Positions 1 through 8,508 of a stretch of 64,000 nucleotides of DNA are shown here, one piece after another; position 1 is the stretch's first letter; every line of letters starts with the position of its first letter. The stretch is from Pseudomonas trivialis. Lineage in GTDB: Bacteria > Pseudomonadota > Gammaproteobacteria > Pseudomonadales > Pseudomonadaceae. Made by a program: the position numbers and the translations under genes. The notes beneath the pieces are model-generated. The model had not been told where the DNA came from, did no database searches, and was given only the letters and a program-made list of their open reading frames with translations. The stretch lies in NCBI RefSeq assembly GCF_001439805.1, contig NZ_JYLK01000001.1, positions 674,397 through 738,396 of the forward strand. Reading direction: 5' to 3'.

Positions 1-228
1 CTCGATGTCTTCACCGAGTTCAGGCACGCCAGGGAATTGCCGGTCCAGCTCGGCGATGATGGCCGCCACATCGCGCTCGCCATCAATCAAGCCGCCAATC
101 AGCGCGGCGCTCTCGTTGAGCTTGATCATGCCCTCCGGGTACAGCAACACATGGCCTTTTTGCGCAGGCTCGTACTGGTAGCGATAGCCCTGGCGCCACA
201 CGGGTTTTTTGCTGCGATCAAAGCTCAT
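1..228 (-). CDS. pqqD: PqqD, PQQ precursor peptide chaperone (3' end cut by window)
   Basis: Small protein that binds the PqqA peptide and presents it to the radical-SAM enzyme PqqE in PQQ biosynthesis. The visible 76 residues start [20 protein letters not shown] and continue through [17 protein letters not shown], the usual PqqD pattern. The family is about 90 residues long, so the last part lies to the left of the window. The ATG overlaps the pqqC stop as ATGA, which points to translational coupling within the pqqABCD unit. pqqE is expected just outside. Confidence 0.93.
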   Translation of the reverse strand, partial: MSFDRSKKPVWRQGYRYQYEPAQKGHVLLYPEGMIKLNESAALIGGLIDGERDVAAIIAELDRQFPGVPELGEDIE

Positions 229-977
229 AGGGTGATCCCTCTATGCCAGACCCGCTGCGCGGTCACGCTGTGATACGGCGGGCGTTTGAGTTCGTAGGCC
301 ATGCTCATGGCGTCGAGCATGCTCCACAGGATGTCGAGTTTGAACTGCAGGATTTGGAGCATGCGTTCCTGGCCTGCACGGGTGGTGTAGTGCTGCAGCG
401 TGATCGCCAGACCGTGCTCCACATCGCGGCGCGCCTGGCCCAGGCGGGTACGGAAATACTCATAGCCGGCCGGGTCGATCCACGGGTAATGCTGAGGCCA
501 ACTGTCGAGGCGCGACTGGTGGATCTGCGGCGCGAACAGCTCGGTCAGCGAGCTGCTGGCGGCTTCCTGCCAGCTGGCGCGGCGGGCGAAGTTGACGTAG
601 GCGTCCACCGCAAAGCGCACGCCGGGCAGCACCAGTTCCTGGGAGCGCAACTGGTCGGGGTCCAGGCCCACCGCCTGGCCCAGGCGCAGCCAGGCTTCGA
701 TGCCGCCGTCTTCACCCGGCGCACCGTCATGGTCGAGCAGGCGCTGGATCCACTCGCGGCGGATTTCGCGGTCGGGGCAGTTGGCCAGGATCGCGGCGTC
801 TTTCAGGGGAATGTTCACCTGATAGTAGAAGCGGTTGGCGACCCAGCCCTGGATTTGCTCGCGACTGGCGCGGCCTTCGTACATCGCCACATGGTACGGG
901 TGATGGATATGGTAGAAGGCGCCCTTGGCGCGCAGGGCGGCTTCGAATTCAGCGGTGGTCATGGCCATATCAGTCAT
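225..977 (-). CDS. pqqC: PqqC, pyrroloquinoline-quinone synthase
   Basis: Cofactor-free oxidase that catalyses the last step of PQQ formation, ring closure and eight-electron oxidation of the late intermediate, in the cytoplasm. The 250 residues match the family length. An all-helical TenA/PqqC-like body is visible, with conserved stretches such as [20 protein letters not shown] near the N-terminus and [20 protein letters not shown]. The gene starts 11 bases after pqqB ends and overlaps pqqD by four bases. It belongs to the pqqABCDE transcription unit. Confidence 0.96.
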   Translation of the reverse strand: MTDMAMTTAEFEAALRAKGAFYHIHHPYHVAMYEGRASREQIQGWVANRFYYQVNIPLKDAAILANCPDREIRREWIQRLLDHDGAPGEDGGIEAWLRLGQAVGLDPDQLRSQELVLPGVRFAVDAYVNFARRASWQEAASSSLTELFAPQIHQSRLDSWPQHYPWIDPAGYEYFRTRLGQARRDVEHGLAITLQHYTTRAGQERMLQILQFKLDILWSMLDAMSMAYELKRPPYHSVTAQRVWHRGITL

Positions 978-988
978 TTCGGTCGCTC

Positions 989-1900
989 CTACAATTCAAT
1001 GCTCATGCCGTCGTAAGCCACTTCGACATTGCGCCGCACCAGTTCCGCGCGTTCGGGTGAGTCCTCATCGAGGATCGGATTGGTGTTGTTGATGTGGATC
1101 AGCACCTTGCGCTGCTCGGGCAATTGTTCCAGCACTTCCAGCATGCCGCCGGGGCCGTTCTGCGCCAGGTGGCCCATCTCGCGACCGGTGCGCGTGCCGA
1201 CGCCGCGGCGCTGCATCTCATCGTCGTCCCACATCGTGCCGTCTACCAACAGGCAGTCGCTGCCGGCCATGATCTCCAGCAACGGCGCGTCGACCTTGCC
1301 CAGGCCTGGGGCGTAGAACAGCTTGCCGCCGGTGCGCAGGTCTTCGACGATCAGGCCGATGTTGTCGCCGGGATGCGGGTCGAAGCGATGGGGCGAATAG
1401 GGCGGCGCGGCGCTACGCAGCGGCAGTGGGGTAAAGCGCAGATTAGGGCAGGCCGGGATGGTGAAACTGGCGTCCAGTTCGATGCGGTTCCAGGTCAGGC
1501 CGCCGTTCCAATGGGTAAGCATGGTGAACAGCGGGAAACCGGTGCTCAGGTCTTCATGGACCATGTCGGTGCACCACACCTGGTGCGGGCAACCTTCGCG
1601 CAGGCTCAGCAGGCCGGTGGTGTGGTCGATCTGGCTGTCCATCAGGATGATCGCGCTGATGCCGGTGTCACGCAGGGCGCGGCCGGGTTGCATCGGCGCA
1701 AAGCCTTGCAACTGCGCGCGAATATCCGGCGAGGCGTTGCACAGCACCCAATTCACGCCATCGTCGGAGATCGCAATGGATGACTGGGTGCGCGCATGGG
1801 CACGCAGGCTGCCGTCGCGAAAACCTGCGCAGTTCACGCAGTTGCAGTTCCACTGCGGGAAACCACCGCCGGCGGCGGAACCTAGAATCTGGACAAACAT
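989..1900 (-). CDS. pqqB: PqqB, PQQ biosynthesis metallo-beta-lactamase-fold hydroxylase
   Basis: Metallo-beta-lactamase-fold protein reported to hydroxylate the cross-linked Glu-Tyr intermediate in PQQ biosynthesis. The product is 303 residues. It begins [20 protein letters not shown], followed by the conserved [11 protein letters not shown] chose the internal ATG at 1900, because the six residues of the longer frame in front of it (MLDGAS) do not belong to the family; GGAG lies upstream of this ATG. The metal-site region [11 protein letters not shown] is present. The gene follows pqqA after a terminator-like hairpin, so its expression is probably lower than that of pqqA. Confidence 0.95.
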   Translation of the reverse strand: MFVQILGSAAGGGFPQWNCNCVNCAGFRDGSLRAHARTQSSIAISDDGVNWVLCNASPDIRAQLQGFAPMQPGRALRDTGISAIILMDSQIDHTTGLLSLREGCPHQVWCTDMVHEDLSTGFPLFTMLTHWNGGLTWNRIELDASFTIPACPNLRFTPLPLRSAAPPYSPHRFDPHPGDNIGLIVEDLRTGGKLFYAPGLGKVDAPLLEIMAGSDCLLVDGTMWDDDEMQRRGVGTRTGREMGHLAQNGPGGMLEVLEQLPEQRKVLIHINNTNPILDEDSPERAELVRRNVEVAYDGMSIEL

Positions 1901-1923
1901 GGACGCTCCATCAAGCAAAGCTC

Positions 1924-1956
1924 AAAACAAAAACGCCCCGGGCGAACCGAGGCGTT
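1924..1956 (-). terminator. Intrinsic terminator/attenuator between pqqA and pqqB
   Basis: On the minus strand a 10-bp stem, AACGCCTCGG with CCGGGGCGTT (one T-G wobble), encloses loop TTCGC and runs directly into TTTTTGTTTTG. It lies 16 bases after the pqqA stop and 31 before the pqqB start. Partial termination here would give many pqqA transcripts and few full-length pqq transcripts, which fits the need for a large excess of precursor peptide. The hairpin is directly visible; its role is inferred. Confidence 0.8.
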
Positions 1957-1971
1957 GTATGACCCAGCGGA

Positions 1972-2046
1972 TTAACGGCTGGCGAAGTACATGGTGACTT
2001 CGAAACCAATGCGCAGATCAGTGTAAGCAGGTTTGGACCAAGTCAT
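1972..2046 (-). CDS. pqqA: PqqA, PQQ precursor peptide (24 aa)
   Basis: Ribosomally made 24-residue peptide from which PQQ is built. Its Glu16 and Tyr20 side chains, in the stretch [10 protein letters not shown] at the C-terminal end, are cross-linked by PqqE and excised. The N-terminus reads [15 protein letters not shown] strong GGAG ribosome-binding site lies a few bases upstream of the ATG. The gene heads the pqqABCDE unit and is separated from pqqB by a terminator-like hairpin. Protease PqqF is encoded immediately upstream. Confidence 0.96.
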   Translation of the reverse strand: MTWSKPAYTDLRIGFEVTMYFASR

Positions 2047-2081
2047 GTTCTTACTCCTACGTAGGGATGGGATGTGTAATA

Positions 2082-2108
2082 CATATAGTCCATCTCCTGT
2101 CGGAGATG
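2082..2108 (-). promoter_or_regulatory. pqqA upstream region: -10-like box next to a perfect inverted repeat
   Basis: A perfect inverted repeat CATCTCC-TGTC-GGAGATG (2091-2108) lies 44 bases upstream of the pqqA ATG. It is directly followed, in the direction of pqqA, by TATATG (2082-2087), a plausible -10 box. A dyad at the -10/-35 position suggests an operator for pqqA. No regulator is known from the sequence, and the dyad could also be a short hairpin. Confidence 0.4.
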
Positions 2109-2202
2109 TTCAGATGTGTGCGTGTGAATGTTACGCAATTCTTTTCAAGTTAGCGCTGTCTTGATGGAAAAAGCCTTTTGCAGAGGTAGCAATGATCGCT
2201 GC

Positions 2203-4548
2203 TCAGTCGATCGTACGCGGACCATTGGCGACATAGCGCCAGCCGCCAGCCGCATCTTGCAACTGCCGGGCGGCCTGCAGCAGGTCGCTCTGGTTGCAGG
2301 CCAGAATCCGTTGTTGCAACTGCGGCAGGTAATCCGACGGATGGCCTGCCAAATGCGCGTGCCAGAGCAGCTCGGCAGATTGAGCGGTGGGCAGTGTGTC
2401 GGGGGCGAACTGTTCGGCCAAAGGCTGGTTGCCCACGTCGGCGCTGTGCTCGATCAACGTCGGCAGTTGCCGCAGGAAGTTATGCAGGTGCTCGACGATG
2501 TCTTCCAATGACGCCGTGGGCGATTGCACACCAAACAGCAGTCCGGTTTGCCCGTTGATCTGTCGGACGCCGCTGAAGATCGCGTAGCCCAATTGCAGCT
2601 CGACGCGCAGTTTTTGGTAGAAGGGAGCCTGCAGCAAATGTCCGAGCAGTCGCCAGGCAGCTTCATCGGCCAGGGATCGCGTCGGTGCGGGGCAGAACAG
2701 CAGCAGGGCGGCTTCGCTCGTGTCGGTTTTTACTGCGCGCCACAGGTGTTGGCCGGCAAGATCTGCAACATCGTGATCAATGATCGCGGGTTGTCCAGGC
2801 AAACGCGCGGCGGCCGCTTTGATCGCTGTCTCGCAGGTGGCTGTCAGGCCAATACCCAGGCCTTGCCAGCGGGCCTCGGACCATGACGCCGGCGCCTCGC
2901 CGGTACCTGTCGCGTTGGCACAGCAACCAGGCAATGCCTTGAGCAGTGCCCGAATAGCGATCATCGGCACCGGTGCCCGCGCGGACGCTTGTGGCTGGTT
3001 CAGCGCGTGGGCCAGGGCTTCGAGCACGGCAGGCATTGGCTGTTGAAGACCGATCATTTTCACCAGCCAGTCATTGCCCATAGCCTCGCAGGATAATTCG
3101 ACACCGGCCTGACCGGCATTTTCGCGCAATGCCTGCAACGTACTGCCCAGCTCGGGGGCGGGCGCGTTGAAGCGCCACTGCAGATACAGCGCGCCTTCAT
3201 CGCCGTCATTGCCCAGCGCATGGCTGAACGTCAGCGCCGATGCGTCCTTGCGGCCCCGTGAACGATCCTGGGCAAAGGTGCGCAACCCGCGATGGGCGCT
3301 GGTCTGGCCGCGAATCAGGCCTGCGCGCTCTTCCTTGACAGGGGGGCGCAGGAAGGGATTGTTGGGAGCAGGCTGCCACCGGTGTTGGGAGGCGGGCAGG
3401 TGCAATGAGTCGAGCATGGCCTTGAGTGCTGCGACCGCAGGTTCCGACAGTGCTTCGCTGTAATTGCGGGCCAGCGCCAGTGCGCCTTGGGTCTGCTGTT
3501 GACGAGCGGCCAGCAGGGCGAACTCTTCGCGCAGGGAGGTCCAGTCGCTGTGGGCAAAAAAGCTCAGCCAGTCGTCCAGCAGTGTCTCGATCTGCGCGGT
3601 TTCTTGAGTCTCGACGGTGAAGTCGATAATCAGCAGCGCTTGCCCCGCAAAGTCGTACGGCACCGAGGCGTGCAGCGCGGTGACCAGTTGCTGCGTTTTC
3701 AGTTCAGCCAGCAGCCCGCCCGGTGCCGAAGCGTTGAGCCAGGTACACAAAAATTCCAGGGCTTCGCGAGGGGCTCCGCAGCAAATCACCTGATGCAAGT
3801 GGTTGCCGGCCAGGTGTTGATAACGCCGCGCCTGGTCGGGCATCAATGGCGGCGGCGCGCTTTGCGGGTGCAGGGGGCCTGAAGCCAGGGCGTCACTGAA
3901 GCGTTGCGCCAACGCCTCCAGTGCTGCCAACGGCTGTGGGCCTGCAAGGCTCAACGTCATCTGCCCGCTTTGATAAAAATGCTCATGGAATGCCCGCAAG
4001 GCCTGTTGAAATGCCTCGTTTTCCACCGGCAGGCTGTCGCGATTGCCCGCGTGAAAGCCCCGCAGCGGATGATCGGCCGCCAGGCCCTGCAACAGCGCCA
4101 CTTGCTGTTGCGCAGCCGCATCCTGGGACCAGGCGATAAACTCCGCGTGCAGCACTTCCCGTTCGCGCAACTGGTCTTCGGTGGTCAGCCGAGGGTGGGT
4201 CAGCATGTCCGCGAGCCGTTCCAGCCCATCGCTAAAAATCGAGACCGGCAGTTCAAAGAAGAAGTCGGTGGTGCGCTCGCGGGTGCTGGCGTTGACCTGA
4301 CCACCGTGACGCTGCACGTAGGCCATCAGCCCTTCGCTTGCAGGAAAACGCTCTGTCCCCAGGAACAACAAATGCTCAAGAAAATGCGCCAGCCCAGGCC
4401 AGGCCAACGGCACGTCGTGGCTGCCGGCAGCCACGCGCAGGGCTGCGGCGCAACGCTTCAAGCGCGGCGCATGGCGCAAGGAGACGCGCAGGCCGTTGGC
4501 CAAGGTCAGGTGGATGGGATGAGATTGGGCCGGCGCAGGCATGGGCAC
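2203..4548 (-). CDS. pqqF: PqqF, M16-family zinc peptidase of PQQ biosynthesis
   Basis: Inverted-zincin peptidase of the insulinase/pitrilysin M16 family, thought to cleave cross-linked PqqA to release the Glu-Tyr core. The 781-residue product carries the HxxEH zinc motif as HFLEH near residue 57 and the downstream conserved block VNASTRERTTDFFFELP. The C-terminal half is an M16 repeat lacking the zinc motif, as is usual for the family. The gene lies 156 bases upstream of pqqA in the same direction, the common Pseudomonas pqqF-pqqABCDE order. Confidence 0.92.
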   Translation of the reverse strand: MPMPAPAQSHPIHLTLANGLRVSLRHAPRLKRCAAALRVAAGSHDVPLAWPGLAHFLEHLLFLGTERFPASEGLMAYVQRHGGQVNASTRERTTDFFFELPVSIFSDGLERLADMLTHPRLTTEDQLREREVLHAEFIAWSQDAAAQQQVALLQGLAADHPLRGFHAGNRDSLPVENEAFQQALRAFHEHFYQSGQMTLSLAGPQPLAALEALAQRFSDALASGPLHPQSAPPPLMPDQARRYQHLAGNHLHQVICCGAPREALEFLCTWLNASAPGGLLAELKTQQLVTALHASVPYDFAGQALLIIDFTVETQETAQIETLLDDWLSFFAHSDWTSLREEFALLAARQQQTQGALALARNYSEALSEPAVAALKAMLDSLHLPASQHRWQPAPNNPFLRPPVKEERAGLIRGQTSAHRGLRTFAQDRSRGRKDASALTFSHALGNDGDEGALYLQWRFNAPAPELGSTLQALRENAGQAGVELSCEAMGNDWLVKMIGLQQPMPAVLEALAHALNQPQASARAPVPMIAIRALLKALPGCCANATGTGEAPASWSEARWQGLGIGLTATCETAIKAAAARLPGQPAIIDHDVADLAGQHLWRAVKTDTSEAALLLFCPAPTRSLADEAAWRLLGHLLQAPFYQKLRVELQLGYAIFSGVRQINGQTGLLFGVQSPTASLEDIVEHLHNFLRQLPTLIEHSADVGNQPLAEQFAPDTLPTAQSAELLWHAHLAGHPSDYLPQLQQRILACNQSDLLQAARQLQDAAGGWRYVANGPRTID

Positions 4549-4590
4549 TTCCGAAGCGAGGGAAGTGCCTATGCTAACAAACCCGCTGGA

Positions 4591-5385
4591 TCAGGGCTTG
4601 TGCAGCGCGCCGTACAGTTCCGGGCGGCGGTCTTGCAGATAGTGGTTGGCGGTGCGGGCAGCGAGGATCGATTGGCGATCCAGCACCCCGACGATCAACG
4701 CTTCGTCCAATCCCGCCTGGGCGACGCGCTGACCGTCCGGCGCGGCGATGCTGCTTTGCCCGCAATACTGGATCTCGCCTTCATGCCCGCAATAATTGGC
4801 GTAGGCCACGTAGCACTGGTTCTCGAAGGCGCGTGCCCGCACGGTGACGTCAGCCACAAAGTCGAACGGCACCATGTTGGCTGTGGGCACCAGGATCAGC
4901 TCGGCACCGGCCAGGGCCAGGCGCCGGGTGTTTTCCGGGAACTCCAGGTCATAGCAAATCAATAAACCCAGCTTCCAGCCGTTGAGTTCCACCAGCGGAA
5001 AATCATCACCGCCAGCGCTGAACATCGAACGGTCGAGGTCGCCGAACAGGTGCGTCTTGCGGTAGTTGCACAGGCGCTGACCTTGCGCGTCGATCAGCTG
5101 CACGGCGTTGTAGACCTGGCCATCTTCGGCGCGCTCCGGGTAGCCGTACACAATCGCCAACCCGGCGTTTCGCGCAATCTCGGCAATGGCCTGGGCAGAA
5201 TCCCCGTCCTGCGCCTCGGCCAAGGCGCCTGCCGCTTCGACGCCAATGTTGTAGCCGCTGAGGAACATCTCCGGCAGCACCAGCACATCGGCGCCGGCCG
5301 CCTCTTGCGCCACCTGGTGCAGGCGCTTGAGGTTACCGGCCACATCCAGCGGCAGCGGCGGGCATTGATACAGGGCGACACGCAT
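4591..5385 (-). CDS. davA: DavA, 5-aminovaleramidase (nitrilase superfamily)
   Basis: Carbon-nitrogen hydrolase that hydrolyses 5-aminovaleramide to 5-aminovalerate and ammonia, the second step of the lysine 2-monooxygenase pathway. The nitrilase triad is visible: Glu in VLPEMFLSGYN, Lys in NYRKTHLFGDLD and the nucleophilic Cys in LLICYDLEFPENTR. At 264 residues it equals the length I recall for the P. putida enzyme. It begins 24 bases after davB, so the two should be co-transcribed. The function assignment relies on family plus neighbour. Confidence 0.88.
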   Translation of the reverse strand: MRVALYQCPPLPLDVAGNLKRLHQVAQEAAGADVLVLPEMFLSGYNIGVEAAGALAEAQDGDSAQAIAEIARNAGLAIVYGYPERAEDGQVYNAVQLIDAQGQRLCNYRKTHLFGDLDRSMFSAGGDDFPLVELNGWKLGLLICYDLEFPENTRRLALAGAELILVPTANMVPFDFVADVTVRARAFENQCYVAYANYCGHEGEIQYCGQSSIAAPDGQRVAQAGLDEALIVGVLDRQSILAARTANHYLQDRRPELYGALHKP

Positions 5386-5409
5386 GACGCAGCTCCTTGA
5401 TTCGGGCAG

Positions 5410-7113
5410 TTATTCAGGCAGGGCAATCGGTCCGATTTCAGCGAACACGTCACCCGGCCCCGGGTTCTCGGGATGAGTGCTGCCACCAAAGTGATTCATG
5501 ATGCCCCACACCGCATTGAGGGACGTTTGCACCGCGCCCTCGACCCACGCAGGCGTCCAGGACACATCGTCGCCGGCAATGAAAATCCCACGCTGTTCGG
5601 CGGGCATGTCCTTCTGCATGAAATGCGCGTACATCCGCTGGTTGTAGCGATAGTGGCCTGGCAATGCGCCCTTGAAGGCACCGAGGAAGTGCGGGTCGGC
5701 TTCCCAGGACACGGTGATCGGATCGCCGATGATGCGCGCCTTGATGTCGACTTTCGGATAGATCTTGTTCAGTGCGTCCAGCGCCAGCTTCACGCGTTTG
5801 TCGATGGGCTGCGGCAGCATTTTCAGCGCATCGCTCATCCACGAGTACGACAGGCAGATGACGCCCGGCTTGTCGTCGCCATTGTCGAACAGGTAAGTGC
5901 CACGGGTCAGGCGGTCAGTGAGGGTCATGCTCATCAGGTCGCGGCCGGTTTCCGGGTCCTTGTCCTTCCAGAACGGGCGGTCGACCATCACGAAGGTTTT
6001 CGACGACTGCATGTAGCGCGTGCGGTCCAGGGCCATCCACATCTTTTGTGAGAACAGGGTTTCGTCGCATTCGATCTGCGTGGTCAGCAGCCAGCTCTGG
6101 CAGGTGGTGAGCACCGCAGCGTATTCGCGGGTGTCGCCGTAATTGTCGGTGACCGCGAAACGACCACCCGCCGCATGGGCGATGCGCTTGACCCCGGCCC
6201 GTGGTGCGCCGCAGTGCAGCGAGCTGAGGCTGGTGCCGGCTGGCCAGTGGGCGCAACGCTCCGGCACATGGCGCCAGATGCCCATGGGCACCTGCGCCAC
6301 ACCGCCGACCACCAGGTGCTGGTGATCGTCGCAGTTGGTCATGACCACGCGGAAGATTTCCAGCATCGAGTTGGGGAAGTCCGAGTCCCAGCCGCCGGTA
6401 CCGAAACCCACCTGGCCAAACACTTCGCGGTGGTGGAACGACAACTTGGCGAACGCCTTCGAGGTGGCCACGAAGTCATAGAAGGTGCGGTCGTCCCACA
6501 GAGGCACCAGCTTGTTCCACAGCGCTTTCAGACGCGGCACATCGCGGTCGCGGATGGCCTGCTGGATATCGCCGAACTGCGAACCAGCCTCCAGGGCATC
6601 GGCCCACGCGTCGGCCACCTCCTGGAACAGCGCCGGCAAGTCCGAGAGTTTCTGCGCGTAATGGGTTTCGCCTTCCAGATCAATCACCGTGCTGCCGGAG
6701 GCCGGCGTCAGCGGGTTGGGAAACGGTTTGGTCTCCAGCCCCAGCTTGTCCACATAGTGATAGAACGCCGTGGACGACACCGGAAACCGCATGCCACCCA
6801 GCTCCGCAATGATGCCCTCGGCGCCTTCAAACGCCTGGGAGCGCAAGCGGCCGCCCATTTTCGAGGCTTCGTACACCACCGGCTTGAGACCCAGCTTCAT
6901 CAGTTCATAGGCCGCGACCAGCCCGGCAATCCCCGCGCCGACAATCGCCACCTCGGCGCCATGGTTGGCGGCAGGAATACTGCCCAGGCCCGCCGGATGC
7001 TCGATCCAGTCATCAAAGGCAAACGGAAAGTCCGGGCCGAAGATAGTGATTGGTTTTTTACCGTCGGCAGGGTGGCGAATGGTCTTGCTGAGGGTGCTGG
7101 ACGGAATGCTCAT
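5410..7113 (-). CDS. davB: DavB, L-lysine 2-monooxygenase (flavin amine oxidase family)
   Basis: FAD enzyme that oxidatively decarboxylates L-lysine to 5-aminovaleramide. The ADP-binding motif AIVGAGIAGLVAAYELMKLG and the following VVYEASKMGGRLRSQ lie within the first 100 residues. ELGGMRFPVSSTAFYHYVDK and the C-terminal FIAGDDVSWTPAWVEGAVQT are typical of the tryptophan/lysine monooxygenase branch of the monoamine oxidases. At 567 residues it fits that branch. It lies directly upstream of davA and downstream of an Lrp-type regulator gene, the order I recall from P. putida. An AAGG Shine-Dalgarno sequence precedes the ATG. Confidence 0.92.
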   Translation of the reverse strand: MSIPSSTLSKTIRHPADGKKPITIFGPDFPFAFDDWIEHPAGLGSIPAANHGAEVAIVGAGIAGLVAAYELMKLGLKPVVYEASKMGGRLRSQAFEGAEGIIAELGGMRFPVSSTAFYHYVDKLGLETKPFPNPLTPASGSTVIDLEGETHYAQKLSDLPALFQEVADAWADALEAGSQFGDIQQAIRDRDVPRLKALWNKLVPLWDDRTFYDFVATSKAFAKLSFHHREVFGQVGFGTGGWDSDFPNSMLEIFRVVMTNCDDHQHLVVGGVAQVPMGIWRHVPERCAHWPAGTSLSSLHCGAPRAGVKRIAHAAGGRFAVTDNYGDTREYAAVLTTCQSWLLTTQIECDETLFSQKMWMALDRTRYMQSSKTFVMVDRPFWKDKDPETGRDLMSMTLTDRLTRGTYLFDNGDDKPGVICLSYSWMSDALKMLPQPIDKRVKLALDALNKIYPKVDIKARIIGDPITVSWEADPHFLGAFKGALPGHYRYNQRMYAHFMQKDMPAEQRGIFIAGDDVSWTPAWVEGAVQTSLNAVWGIMNHFGGSTHPENPGPGDVFAEIGPIALPE

Positions 7114-7193
7114 GGCTGACCTTGTTGACGACTCGACGGGAAGCGACCCGCTGAGTATAGGAAAAGATGGTAGCCAGTTTAGGGAGCGCAGAG

Positions 7194-7248
7194 GTCATTA
7201 ATAAGACGCAATGTGTCGTCATATTGAGTTAGTTTTAGTCATTATGAC
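7194..7248. promoter_or_regulatory. Cluster of GTCAT boxes upstream of davB, candidate Lrp-type operator
   Basis: The AT-rich 146-base gap between the regulator gene and davB holds GTCATTA (7194), GTCATAT (7218) and the perfect palindrome GTCAT-T-ATGAC (7238-7248), spaced about two helical turns apart. Lrp/AsnC octamers typically bind such phased sites. A -10-like TATACT on the minus strand sits at 7154-7159. Assignment to the adjacent regulator is inference. Confidence 0.4.
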
Positions 7249-7259
7249 GAGTAAAGCGA

Positions 7260-7706
7260 TCAGATTGGTTGTGCGCGATCCAGTTTGTTGCTGAGGATGA
7301 TCGACGTGGTGGTTTTTTCAACGCCGTCGACACCGCCGATCTGGTCGAGCAACTGGTCGAGTTGCTCGGGGGAATCGGTGCGCAGCCAGGCTACATAATC
7401 GAATTCGCCGCTCACTGCGCAGAGTTGCTGTACCTGGGCCATGGCGCTGAGTTTGCGCAGCACTTCCTTGCCGGAGCGCGGTTGCACGGTGATGCCAACA
7501 TACGCCTGCAAACCCCCATCGGCGACGCGTTGACTGAGGCGCACGCCGTAACCGGTGATCACCTGGGTTTTCTCCAGCCGCGCAAGGCGGGAAGTGACCG
7601 TAGTGCGCGCGATGCCGAGCTGGCGGGCGAGCATGGCCACGCTTTCGCGGGCGTTGAGTTGCAGCGCGGCGATGAGTTGGCGGTCGATTTCGTCTAGGGT
7701 GGCCAA
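7260..7706 (-). CDS. Lrp/AsnC-family transcriptional regulator
   Basis: DNA-binding regulator with an N-terminal winged helix (LDEIDRQLIAALQLNARESV followed by ARQLGIARTTVTSRLARLEK) and a C-terminal RAM ligand-sensing domain (YVGITVQPRSGKEVLRKLSA through VEKTTTSIILSNKL). I prefer the TTG start at 7706, which gives 148 residues, the family norm, and has GGAG five bases upstream. The longer frame to 7814 adds a proline-rich tail without family character. Its position upstream of davBA suggests that it controls lysine catabolism. Confidence 0.87.
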   Translation of the reverse strand: MATLDEIDRQLIAALQLNARESVAMLARQLGIARTTVTSRLARLEKTQVITGYGVRLSQRVADGGLQAYVGITVQPRSGKEVLRKLSAMAQVQQLCAVSGEFDYVAWLRTDSPEQLDQLLDQIGGVDGVEKTTTSIILSNKLDRAQPI

Positions 7707-7788
7707 GGGGGCTCCGGGATGGGGGGCGGTTGGGGGCCATGTTACAGGCTTGGGCGGGCCAGTCAGCCGGAAGGCGCCCCGTTGATCG

Positions 7789-8508
7789 TTACCCGGCGTT
7801 GTAGTCGGCGACAAGTTTATCCAGGAATACCCAGAGCTTGTGGTTCATTTCATCATAATCGTTGGTCCGCAGCGCTGCAGCCTGCTGCACGAAGCGACGG
7901 TCTGCGAGCGTTATCAGTTCCGCCTGCGATGCGTGGATCAGCAACTCCACCACGTCCTTGGTGAGTTCCATATGACATTGAAAGCCATAAACCAGAGCGC
8001 TGTACTCAATGATCTGGCGCGGGCAGCCCTCGCTGTAAGCGATGATTTTGGCGTCTTGAGTGAGCCCTGGCATGTCATTGTGCCAATGGCCGACTTCCAG
8101 GGTTTCCCCAAAGTGCGAAAATTTCGGATTAGCCATACCCTCCTGGGTTAAGGAAATGGGGAATTTGCCTATTTCCTTCTCCGGGCTGTGATCGAAGCCG
8201 GCACCCAACGCTTCACCGATCAGCTGTGAACCCAGGCAAACCCCAACCACGGCCCGCCCTGCAATGATGGCTTTGCTGATGAGTTCGCATTCGGCCAACG
8301 CATTGAAGTGCGCGCATTGCTCGAGCGTCGTCGCCGGATCTTGCGGGCCTCCCAGCACCACCAAAAGATCGAACGCCTCTGCGCTCTCTGGAAGAACATC
8401 CTGTTGGTAGACGCGAGAATAGCTGGCCTGATAACCGCGAGCGGTCACCCAGCACTCAAATGCGCCCGGTGCTTCGAAGGCTTCATGCATCACGAAATGG
8501 ACGTTCAA
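7789..8508 (-). CDS. Class I glutamine amidotransferase-like protein (GMP synthase GATase type)
   Basis: Stand-alone triad-type amidotransferase/hydrolase of unknown substrate. The nucleophilic Cys sits in VVGVCLGSQLIGEALG and the His/Glu pair in GFQCHMELT, so the Cys-His-Glu triad is complete. The N-terminal LLVVLGGPQDP contributes the oxyanion region. The start is probably TTG at 8508, which overlaps the stop of the upstream lyase gene as TTGA and gives 239 residues. The extra 19 residues of the longer frame are not family-like. No synthase partner domain is fused, so it may hydrolyse a gamma-glutamyl or amide intermediate of the pathway encoded upstream. Confidence 0.75.
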   Translation of the reverse strand: MNVHFVMHEAFEAPGAFECWVTARGYQASYSRVYQQDVLPESAEAFDLLVVLGGPQDPATTLEQCAHFNALAECELISKAIIAGRAVVGVCLGSQLIGEALGAGFDHSPEKEIGKFPISLTQEGMANPKFSHFGETLEVGHWHNDMPGLTQDAKIIAYSEGCPRQIIEYSALVYGFQCHMELTKDVVELLIHASQAELITLADRRFVQQAAALRTNDYDEMNHKLWVFLDKLVADYNAG

